NCBI GenBank assembly: GCA_012514775.1
Contig: JAAYZQ010000567.1
Location: 1-5,520 of the forward strand
Length of the DNA stretch: 5,520 nt
Direction: 5' to 3'
Origin: Anaerolineaceae bacterium
GTDB lineage: Bacteria; Chloroflexota; Anaerolineae; JAAYZQ01
Made by a program: the position numbers and the translations under genes. A model generated the notes under the pieces. That model ran no database searches, was not told where the DNA came from, and saw only the letters and a program-made list of their open reading frames with translations. This document shows, one piece after another, positions 1-4,239 of the stretch (the stretch's first letter is position 1; every line of letters starts with the position of its first letter).

Positions 1-1
1 C

Positions 2-316
2 CAACCCATGGTCGAGCCGAAATGCTCGCCCGAGGTGGCGCCGATGGACAAGCCCAAGGTCGAGCCGAAAGGCCCACCCGCGGTAGTTCCAGCCGCCAAG
101 CCCAAGGTCGAGCCGAAAGTCCGGCCCGTGGTAGTGCCAGCCGACAAGCCCAAGGTCGAGCCGAAGGGCCCGTCCGTGGTGGCACAGATGGACAAGCCCA
201 AGGTCGAGCCGAAAGGCCCACCCGCGGTGGTTCCGGCCGCCAAGCCCAAGGTCGAGCCGAAAAAGCAGCCCGTGGCGGCGCCGGCCGACAAGCCCAAGGC
301 AGGCCCCAAAAAGTGA
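2..316 (+). CDS. 3' end of a Pro/Lys-rich tandem-repeat protein (partial)
   Basis: The visible part is 104 codons of low-complexity protein ending in TGA at 314-316. It consists of 16-residue units of the form KPKVEPKxxPxVxPxD/A. The reading frame is open to the window edge, and the ATG at base 8 replaces the second Lys of a repeat unit (QPMVEPK against KPKVEPK). It is therefore probably an internal Met, and the real start lies upstream. The segment is basic, proline-rich and probably extended, with no membrane segment or Cys pair. Such tails occur in envelope-spanning linkers and in nucleic-acid-binding proteins; nothing here decides between these, and the N-terminal domain that would show the function is outside the window. 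A csbD-like gene follows after 31 bases. I do not recognise the family. Confidence 0.6.
   Translation, partial: QPMVEPKCSPEVAPMDKPKVEPKGPPAVVPAAKPKVEPKVRPVVVPADKPKVEPKGPSVVAQMDKPKVEPKGPPAVVPAAKPKVEPKKQPVAAPADKPKAGPKK
2..316 (+). repeat. 48-bp in-frame tandem repeat, six units plus a partial
   Basis: Units start at 2, 50, 98, 146, 194 and 242, with a 27-base remnant from 290 to the stop codon. Each full unit is exactly 48 bases (16 codons). Units at 50-97 and 194-241 differ at only two positions, which indicates recent duplication or conversion. The first unit is the most diverged (Gln, Met and Cys replacing the consensus). The array runs off the left edge of the window. Confidence 0.9.
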
Positions 317-347
317 TCCGCTCAGATCGAGAGCATAGGAGAATGGC

Positions 348-554
348 ATGAACAAAGACATCGTGGAAGGCAAGTGGAAGGAAATGCGCGGTCAGGCCAA
401 GGAGTGGTGGGGCAAGCTCACCGACGACGACCTGGACAAGGCGGGCGGCAAGGCGGAGCAGCTCATCGGCCTGCTGCAGCAAAAGTATGGCTACACCCGC
501 GAGCGCGCCGAAGCAGAATTCGACCGGCGGTTGAAGGAAGCCAAGATCGTCTAG
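348..554 (+). CDS. CsbD-family stress-response protein
   Basis: This 68-aa soluble, highly charged protein matches the CsbD family. The N-terminal segment IVEGKWKEMRGQAKEWWGKLTDDDL (residues 5-29) carries the family's GxWKxxxGxxKxxWGKLTDDDLD pattern. A GKAEQLIGLLQQKYGYTRERAE-type second helix pair follows (residues 34-55). Length is typical (about 60-70 aa). AGGAG at 337-341 lies 6 bases before the ATG, which fixes the start. Family members are induced by general stress, for example in the sigma-B regulon of Bacillus, but their molecular activity is unknown. A GlsB-type gene follows after a 94-base gap containing a nested stem-loop, and these two families are commonly found together in stress-gene clusters. 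Confidence 0.93.
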   Translation: MNKDIVEGKWKEMRGQAKEWWGKLTDDDLDKAGGKAEQLIGLLQQKYGYTRERAEAEFDRRLKEAKIV

Positions 555-567
555 CGATTGTCTGGCG

Positions 568-609
568 CCGTGTCCCACTCTCCTCTCCCAAGAGGGCCGC
601 GGGACACGG
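568..609 (+). promoter_or_regulatory. Nested stem-loop between the csbD-like and glsB-like genes
   Basis: CCGTGTCCC at 568-576 is perfectly complementary to GGGACACGG at 601-609. Inside its 24-base spacer, CCTCT at 582-586 pairs with AGAGG at 591-595 around a four-base loop. No T-tract follows; instead a GAGGCCTC palindrome (609-616) and the next ribosome binding site come after it. It could act as a factor-dependent terminator, an mRNA stability or processing element, or a protein-binding dyad. The fold is seen in the sequence; the function is not. Confidence 0.6.
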
Positions 610-648
610 AGGCCTCGTGACCCCTAACACTCACAAAGGAGAAGAGAA

Positions 649-909
649 ATGAACTTTATCATTTGGCTCATCGCCGGCGCTGTCGTCGGCTGGGTGGCGA
701 GCATGATCATGCACACGAATTCGCAGCAGGGCCTGCTGCTTGATATCGTCGTGGGCATCGTGGGCGCGTTCATCGGAGGTTACTTCCTCAGCCCCATCTT
801 TGGTGTCGGCACGATCAATCAGAACAACTTTAGCATGCCCGCCCTGCTCGTATCGCTGCTGGGCGCGATCATCCTGCTGGCGATCGTCAAGCTCCTGCGC
901 AGGCGCTAA
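649..909 (+). CDS. GlsB/YeaQ/YmgE-family membrane protein (transglycosylase-associated family)
   Basis: The 86-aa protein has three hydrophobic segments: about residues 3-21, 29-50 and 63-83. It ends in a short basic tail (LLRRR) that probably faces the cytoplasm. The glycine-spaced patterns GAVVGWVASMI in helix 1 and GIVGAFIGGYFLSP in helix 2 are typical of the GlsB/YeaQ/YmgE family, as is the length of roughly 80-90 aa. The start is supported by AGGAG at 637-641, 7 bases upstream. Members are small inner-membrane proteins associated with general stress; the older name 'transglycosylase-associated' does not imply a demonstrated enzymatic activity. Placement after a csbD-like gene supports a stress role. 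Confidence 0.93.
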   Translation: MNFIIWLIAGAVVGWVASMIMHTNSQQGLLLDIVVGIVGAFIGGYFLSPIFGVGTINQNNFSMPALLVSLLGAIILLAIVKLLRRR

Positions 910-942
910 CCGCCAGGGGTCCAGTCAACAGAGATCTCCAGA

Positions 943-961
943 GCGGTGGGGTTCCCCCCGC
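943..961 (+). promoter_or_regulatory. Compact GC stem-loop upstream of the lysine-rich microgene
   Basis: GCGG (943-946) and GGG (948-950) pair with CCC (955-957) and CCGC (958-961), leaving T947 bulged and a GTTC loop. It lies 33 bases after the glsB-like stop and about 28 bases before the next ribosome binding site. No T-tract follows, so it is not a convincing intrinsic terminator. Confidence 0.4.
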
Positions 962-1002
962 GATTCACTTCAGGCCACCGATAGAGAGAGGAGACCACAG
1001 CA

Positions 1003-1095
1003 GTGACAGTGGAAGAGGAAACCAAGAAGGTCAAGAAGGACAAGAAAGACAAGAAGGGCAAGAAGGATAAGAAGGGCAAGAAAGGCAAAAAGTAG
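1003..1095 (+). CDS. 30-aa lysine-rich microprotein (KKx repeats), GTG start
   Basis: A GTG start with AGGAG at 989-993, 9 bases upstream, opens a 30-codon frame closed by TAG at 1093-1095. The product starts MTVEEETKK and continues as triplets KKV, KKD, KKD, KKG, KKD, KKG, KKG, KK. It has 16 Lys, 3 Glu and 3 Asp, a net charge near +10, and no hydrophobic residues except two Val. The acidic head and basic repeated tail suggest an unstructured polycation that could bind nucleic acid, polyphosphate or anionic envelope polymers; this is inference only. Support for translation comes from the strong ribosome binding site, from the repeats respecting codon phase, and from the stop being followed at once by a hairpin. 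A GTG at 1009 is an alternative start but is too far from the AGGAG. No known family is recognised. Confidence 0.6.
   Translation: MTVEEETKKVKKDKKDKKGKKDKKGKKGKK
1024..1092 (+). repeat. 9-bp tandem repeat encoding Lys-Lys-x
   Basis: Seven 9-base units of the form AAGAAGGNC (variants with AAA or GAT) followed by a final Lys-Lys pair. The period is three codons, so copy number can change without breaking the frame. Confidence 0.85.
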
Positions 1096-1189
1096 GGCGT
1101 GTGAACGCCTGGCGGCGCCGGTAGTTGCCGCCGCAGCAAGAGCTACCCCCGCGCGCCCAGGTGGCCGGGGGTGGCTGGCCTTTTGGCCA
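1096..1189 (+). promoter_or_regulatory. Run of four short stem-loops before the yggT-like gene
   Basis: Four successive inverted repeats fill the gap. GGCGT 1096-1100 pairs with ACGCC 1105-1109 around a GTGA (GNRA-type) loop, starting directly after the microgene stop. GGCGGC 1111-1116 pairs with GCCGCC 1127-1132. ACCCCC 1145-1150 pairs with GGGGGT 1167-1172. TGGCC 1176-1180 pairs with GGCCA 1185-1189 around TTTT. The last ends four bases before the AGGAG at 1194-1198, so it could affect access to the ribosome binding site. None has a following T-tract. Confidence 0.45.
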
Positions 1190-1203
1190 TGGAAGGAGAC
1201 ACC

Positions 1204-1671
1204 ATGTCTGAGAATCGACCCATCAACGAAGTTGCGGTGGACCGCCGCCAGGAAACCACGGTCACTCAACAGCCGGGCTACGCGGCGACCGAGCAGGTGA
1301 CAACTGACGTGGCGGCAGAGCGGCGGCTCAGCCTCGCCCAGATCACGCGGATCTTGATGACCATTCTGGGCATCCTGGAGATCTTTCTGGGGCTTCGTTT
1401 TGTGCTGAAACTGATTGCGGCCAATCCGGACAGTGGCTTTGCCGCTTTCATATACGGGATCACCAGACCGTTCCTCGCGCCGTTCGAGCTGCTGGTAGGA
1501 ACGCCCACGTCCGGCGGAACGATCCTCGAAGTGACGACGCTCATCGCCATGGCGGTCTATGCGCTCTTCTTCTGGATCATTGTGCGGGTGATCCAGGCCC
1601 TGACCGATCGTCCCAGCGCGCGCACGGTTACGCGCTCGGTGCGCGAGGACAAGCCGGAGGGAGGATTCTAG
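1204..1671 (+). CDS. YggT-family membrane protein
   Basis: The 155-aa protein has a polar N-terminal region of about 44 residues and two membrane segments near residues 46-72 and 106-133. Between them is the family signature ITRPFLAPFELL (86-97), and the C-terminal tail is charged. The YggT core (PF02325) is about 80-100 aa, so this member carries an extra hydrophilic N-terminus. The ATG at 1204 is chosen because AGGAG at 1194-1198 lies 5 bases upstream; an in-frame GTG at 1171 would add 11 residues but would place this site inside the gene. YggT proteins are integral membrane proteins of poorly defined role, linked in different bacteria to osmotic tolerance and to cell-division or envelope functions. 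The last base of its TAG is the first base of the next gene's GTG, so the two are probably translationally coupled. Confidence 0.9.
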   Translation: MSENRPINEVAVDRRQETTVTQQPGYAATEQVTTDVAAERRLSLAQITRILMTILGILEIFLGLRFVLKLIAANPDSGFAAFIYGITRPFLAPFELLVGTPTSGGTILEVTTLIAMAVYALFFWIIVRVIQALTDRPSARTVTRSVREDKPEGGF

Positions 1672-1832
1672 TGGAAGAAAACAAGAACAAGCAGGAACGC
1701 CGTGATTCCCGCAAAAAGGCGGGAGGGTTCGCGACGGGGCTATTGATGGGCGGCCTGGCCGGCGCCTGGGCGATGCTGCTGGTCGTCGGCGGGTGGGTCC
1801 TGCGCGGTCGCCTGGCCCCTGCGGAAAAGTAG
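1671..1832 (+). CDS. 53-aa single-helix membrane microprotein, coupled to the yggT-like gene
   Basis: The frame starts with GTG at 1671-1673, sharing one base with the upstream TAG (1669-1671). Two overlapping GGAGG sequences at 1656-1664 provide an ideal ribosome binding site 6 bases away. The product has a charged N-terminus (residues 2-16: many Lys, Arg, Glu), a hydrophobic segment at about 20-44 beginning FATGLLMGGLAGAWAMLL, and a short tail ending in RGRLAPAEK. The helix start resembles that of the YtxH-like protein at 4240-4602 (GLLMGGLxGAxxMLL), and 20 bases coding for it are identical in the two genes (1737-1756 and 4300-4319). It is probably a membrane protein related to the YtxH N-terminal region but lacking the coiled-coil tail. 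The function is unknown. Confidence 0.75.
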   Translation: MEENKNKQERRDSRKKAGGFATGLLMGGLAGAWAMLLVVGGWVLRGRLAPAEK

Positions 1833-1844
1833 GTACGCGAAGCG

Positions 1845-1868
1845 TGAGGGGTGAATTCATGCCCCTCA
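1845..1868 (+). promoter_or_regulatory. Stem-loop upstream of the 58-aa membrane protein gene
   Basis: TGAGGGG at 1845-1851 pairs perfectly with CCCCTCA at 1862-1868. The 10-base loop contains the palindrome TGAATTCA (1852-1859). The hairpin ends 11 bases before the next AGGAG (1880-1884). No T-tract follows. Confidence 0.5.
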
Positions 1869-1892
1869 TCACGAGCAAAAGGAGACCAAATC

Positions 1893-2069
1893 ATGAAACG
1901 GACACTCTCTGCTCCCAAGGTTGTTAGCTGGGTCATCGCGGTAATACTGGGCATTCTCGGGATCCTCGGCCATGTGGGCACCGTATCCAGCCTGAGCGAA
2001 TACGCGTTCTGGCTGGTCACAGCCGGGCTCGGCCTGCTGGTGTTGGCGACGCTGCTTAAGGACCTCTAG
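1893..2069 (+). CDS. Small two-helix membrane protein, 58 aa, unknown function
   Basis: The product has a short basic N-terminus (MKRTLSAPK), a first hydrophobic segment at about residues 10-30 (VVSWVIAVILGILGILGHVG), a short polar turn (TVSSLSEY) and a second segment at about 36-55, ending LLKDL. The ATG at 1893 is chosen over an in-frame ATG at 1851 because AGGAG (1880-1884) lies 8 bases before it. The upstream start would add 14 hydrophilic residues translated from the hairpin. I do not recognise a named family. Size, topology and neighbours fit the small stress-type membrane proteins in this block. Confidence 0.8.
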   Translation: MKRTLSAPKVVSWVIAVILGILGILGHVGTVSSLSEYAFWLVTAGLGLLVLATLLKDL

Positions 2070-2073
2070 GCCG

Positions 2074-2089
2074 AGTGGGCGAACCCACT
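2074..2089 (+). terminator. Possible stem-loop after the 58-aa gene (no T-tract)
   Basis: AGTGGG at 2074-2079 pairs perfectly with CCCACT at 2084-2089 around a CGAA tetraloop; a wobble and a C-G pair (2072-2073 with 2090-2091) extend it. It starts five bases after the stop codon. The downstream sequence is not T-rich, so it may be a 3'-end stabiliser or factor-assisted terminator rather than an intrinsic terminator. Confidence 0.4.
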
Positions 2090-2102
2090 TGCCTGTGCCC
2101 CG

Positions 2103-2132
2103 CGCGCAGGTCGATCACATGATCGCTGCGCG
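2103..2132 (+). promoter_or_regulatory. Strong stem-loop/dyad in the leader of the DUF3494-sortase gene
   Basis: CGCGCAG at 2103-2109 pairs with CTGCGCG at 2126-2132. After a two-base bulge (2110-2111) the stem continues with CGATC at 2112-2116 pairing GATCG at 2121-2125 around an ACAT loop. That gives twelve base pairs in total, ending 16 bases before the GGAGGTGA ribosome binding site. The inner part is also a DNA palindrome (CGATCA/TGATCG) and could be an operator. A role in controlling the large surface-protein gene is inferred from position. Confidence 0.5.
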
Positions 2133-2148
2133 AGCGTCCGCCGAGTAT

Positions 2149-2156
2149 GGAGGTGA
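2149..2156 (+). promoter_or_regulatory. Near-perfect ribosome binding site that favours the second of two ATGs
   Basis: GGAGGTGA is an eight-base match to the expected anti-Shine-Dalgarno complement. Two consecutive ATG codons follow at 2157 and 2160. The GGAGG core is 3 bases from the first and 6 from the second, so initiation at 2160 is the better fit; the proteins differ by one Met. Confidence 0.75.
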
Positions 2157-4121
2157 ATGATGCACAAAGTCAAGTACTGGTTGGTTTCAATTGTCCTGGC
2201 CGCGCTCCTTTTTTCGGCGGGCGGCTTTTCATCCTTGGCCGGGCCGCCGGCACCGCCGCTGGGTTCGGCGCAGAGCTTTGCGGTCTTGGCCGCCTCGACG
2301 GTGACCAGCACCGGCCCGACCGTCGTCGAGGGCGAGCTTGGCGTCAGCCCGGGCACCGCAGTCACTGGCTTTCCTCCGGGGAGCGTGACTGGGACGATAC
2401 ACCTAGGTGACGGGGTCGCGGCTCAGGCTCAGAGCGATGCCAACACGGCCTACAATAACCTGGCAGGCCGGGCCTGCGATCAGGATCTGACGGGCCAGGA
2501 CCTGGGCGGGCTCACGCTCACGCCAGGCGTTTATTGCTTTGCGACCTCGGCCCAGTTGACGGGGGCGCTCACTCTCGACGCCCAAGGTGACCTTGGTGGG
2601 GTCTTTATCTTCAAGGTCGGGAGCACGCTCACCACCGCCAGCGGCTCGTCGGTGCTCATGATCGATGGCGGCCGGCAGAGCAACGTCTTTTGGCAGGTCG
2701 GCAGCTCCGCGACCCTGGGCACCGGCACGGCGTTCGCAGGGAGCATCCTCGCGCAGGCGAGCATCACCCTGACCACCGGCGCGCACATGAACGGCAGGGC
2801 GCTGGCCCTAACTGGCGCAGTGACCATGGATGCCAACAATGTCTCCGTGGGGTCTTGGGCCGCTGCGACGAGCACCCCGGCTGAGGTTTCGACCGAGACT
2901 CCGACCGAGACATCGACCACGGCTCCGACCGAGACGGCGACGATCGTTCCAACCGCGACGCCGATCGATACCCTGACCGCGGTTCCGACGGGCGTGCCAA
3001 CCGAGACATCGACCACGGTTCCGACCGAGACGGCGACGGGCGTTCCGACCGCGACGGCCATCGATACCCTGACCGCGGTTCCGACGGGCGTGCCAACCGA
3101 GACCCGGACCACGGTTCCGACCGAGACGGCGACGATCGTTCCGACCGCGACGGCCATCGCGGCCGAGACAGCGACGAGCGCCCCGACCGAGGCGCCGACC
3201 CAGACCCCGACGCTAGCCTCGACGACAGCGCCGACGCAGGCTCCAACCCAGTCGCCGACCCAGACACTGACCCAGGCGCCGACGCAGGCTCCAACCCAGG
3301 CGCCGACCCAAGCGCCGACCCAGACACTGACCCAAGCGCCGACGCAAGCGCCGACCCAAGCGCCAACCCAGGCGCCGACAAGCGCTCCGGCCGCGGTTCC
3401 CACGGCGGCTCCAGCAGTGGTGGGGTTGCCTGACACCGGTGGCGCTGCCCCGCAGCTTGGCCCGTTTGCCGCGCTGCTGGCTCGGGTAGCGCCGACATCG
3501 GCCAAGCTCTTTGCCTCAAAGCCGCTCGCTGCTTTGGCGAGCATGGATCTGCGCGCCGGGCCAGTGGGCACGTCGCTCGAGCTGTGGATTCCGGCACTCC
3601 GGATCGGCGCGCCGGTGCTCGCGGTCGGGATCACCTCCAAGAACGTGATGGCTGCGCCTGGTGGCTTGGTCACCGATCCGGTGTGGCAACAGGTGTTCTG
3701 GTATCGCGGCAGCGGGATCCCAGGCGACCTGGGCACAGCGACCATTGCCGGCCATGTCGTAGATAGGATCGGACGGCCGGCGATCTTTGCTCGCCTCCAG
3801 CAGTTGCGGCCAGGCAGCCTGATCGTGGTCTATGACACGCAGAGTGGCCTCGAGATTCGTTTCCGGGTCGTCAGGGCGGAGGGTTACTCTATGCAGCAGG
3901 CCGCCGACCTGTCGGTCCTCGCGCAGATCTATGGTAGCGGGCCGATCTCCGGCCAGCGGCCGCAACCGGCGGTGGACGGCCTCTCCCATCTGACGCTCAT
4001 CACCTGCAGTGGGGACTTCCTCAACGGGGCGTACAGTCGTCGTTGGGTCGTCTATGCCGAGCGGGAGCAGGCCCTGCCGACTGGGCGCGCAGGCAAAAAC
4101 AGATCCGCCACGCCGGAATAG
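2157..4121 (+). CDS. Secreted DUF3494 ice-binding-like domain fused to Thr/Pro stalk, LPDTG motif and class F-like sortase
   Basis: The 654-aa protein has four parts. Residues 1-28 form a Sec signal peptide (Lys4, Lys6; hydrophobic 8-19; probable cleavage after SLA, residue 28). Residues 35-230 match the DUF3494 (PF11999) ice-binding-like fold: LGSAQSFAVLAAST, GELGVSPGTAVTGFPPG (59-75), DLTGQDLGGLTLTPGVYCF (110-128) and NVFWQVGSSATLGTGTAFAG. Cys107 and Cys127 may form a disulphide. Residues 236-420 are a Thr/Pro/Ala repeat stalk. LPDTG is at 424-428. Residues 474-636 form a sortase domain (PF04203) with His533 in IAGHV, Cys617 in TLITCSGDF and Arg628 or Arg629 in SRRWVVYAE, the expected catalytic triad. 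DUF3494 proteins bind ice or act as adhesins; sortases cleave LPXTG between Thr and Gly. No membrane helix is predicted other than the signal peptide. The frame is continuous with no internal ribosome binding site, so the fusion looks real. Self-processing at LPDTG is an inference. Confidence 0.88.
   Translation: MMHKVKYWLVSIVLAALLFSAGGFSSLAGPPAPPLGSAQSFAVLAASTVTSTGPTVVEGELGVSPGTAVTGFPPGSVTGTIHLGDGVAAQAQSDANTAYNNLAGRACDQDLTGQDLGGLTLTPGVYCFATSAQLTGALTLDAQGDLGGVFIFKVGSTLTTASGSSVLMIDGGRQSNVFWQVGSSATLGTGTAFAGSILAQASITLTTGAHMNGRALALTGAVTMDANNVSVGSWAAATSTPAEVSTETPTETSTTAPTETATIVPTATPIDTLTAVPTGVPTETSTTVPTETATGVPTATAIDTLTAVPTGVPTETRTTVPTETATIVPTATAIAAETATSAPTEAPTQTPTLASTTAPTQAPTQSPTQTLTQAPTQAPTQAPTQAPTQTLTQAPTQAPTQAPTQAPTSAPAAVPTAAPAVVGLPDTGGAAPQLGPFAALLARVAPTSAKLFASKPLAALASMDLRAGPVGTSLELWIPALRIGAPVLAVGITSKNVMAAPGGLVTDPVWQQVFWYRGSGIPGDLGTATIAGHVVDRIGRPAIFARLQQLRPGSLIVVYDTQSGLEIRFRVVRAEGYSMQQAADLSVLAQIYGSGPISGQRPQPAVDGLSHLTLITCSGDFLNGAYSRRWVVYAEREQALPTGRAGKNRSATPE
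2904..3191 (+). repeat. 96-bp in-frame repeat, three units of four 24-bp subunits
   Basis: Units at 2904-2999, 3000-3095 and 3096-3191 encode 32 residues each, built from octapeptides of the type TETxTxxP. The first two units differ at only a handful of positions; the third diverges near its end. This is the membrane-proximal or domain-proximal part of the stalk, rich in Thr and therefore a likely site for O-glycosylation. Confidence 0.85.
3186..3380 (+). repeat. 12-bp repeat encoding PTQA-type tetrapeptides
   Basis: The second half of the stalk (about residues 344-408) switches from octapeptides to Ala-Pro-Thr-Gln tetrapeptides, twelve bases each, interrupted twice by PTQTLTQ. The two halves thus arose by separate expansions. 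Codon variants (CCG, CCA; CAG, CAA) show partial divergence. Confidence 0.85.
3426..3440 (+). other. LPDTG sortase-recognition motif inside the DUF3494-sortase protein
   Basis: These bases encode Leu-Pro-Asp-Thr-Gly (residues 424-428), followed by a second Gly. The motif lies at the C-terminal end of the Pro/Thr stalk, exactly where cell-wall anchored proteins carry it. The following 20-odd residues (QLGPFAALLARVAPTSAKLF) are only weakly hydrophobic and contain Arg and Lys. The chain then continues into the sortase domain instead of ending. Confidence 0.8.
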
Positions 4122-4239
4122 TGGAAGCGCGTCACACTACTTTGACCAGTCTCGACCGAGCGGCCCGTAGGCTGCTGGCGAAACCGGTGGGCATCGCACA
4201 AGCGACGTCCCACGAACATAGGAAATAGGAGAGAGAAAC

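Noticed and set aside
22..351. Alternative + strand frame with GQAQGRAE repeats
   Set aside because: It is the shifted reading of the 48-bp array and runs into the csbD-like start; the KPKVEPK frame is preferred because it ends just before the csbD-like ribosome binding site, though neither frame has independent proof.
906..1139. Reverse-strand 77-codon frame with a Phe/Leu/Ser-rich hydrophobic stretch resembling a membrane helix
   Set aside because: The hydrophobic stretch is the antisense of the KKx repeats (AAG read as CTT), so it is a composition artefact.
1171..1203. GTG start extending the yggT-like protein by 11 residues
   Set aside because: It would place the AGGAG at 1194-1198 inside the gene and is preceded by a G-rich hairpin arm, not by a proper ribosome binding site with normal spacing.
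970..1878. 302-codon reverse-strand open frame across the microgene, yggT-like and 53-aa genes
   Set aside because: The composition is Arg/Pro/His-rich with no recognisable domain, and it covers three + strand genes with good ribosome binding sites.
2904..3380. Possible CRISPR-like array
   Set aside because: The repeats are contiguous, in phase with codons and have no unique spacers; they encode a protein stalk.
2764..3597. Second reverse-strand open frame (277 codons), Ser/Arg/Pro-rich
   Set aside because: It is also a by-product of the repeat array lacking stops, overlapping a protein with clear domains on the + strand.
2531..3745. Long reverse-strand open frame (404 codons), Val/Gly-rich
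   Set aside because: It mirrors the GC-rich Thr/Pro repeats of the + strand gene; its VGAWVGA pattern is the reverse complement of PTQAPTQ codons, and there is no domain or ribosome binding site.
4074..4085. LPTG near the C-terminus of the sortase fusion as a second sorting motif
   Set aside because: It lacks the variable residue of LPXTG, lies in a hydrophilic tail after the sortase domain and has no following hydrophobic helix.
4142..4173. TTGACC followed by TAGGCT as a sigma-70 type promoter for the ytxH-like gene
   Set aside because: The spacing is 20 bases and the -10 match is poor; one good -35-like hexamer in a GC-rich gap is not enough.
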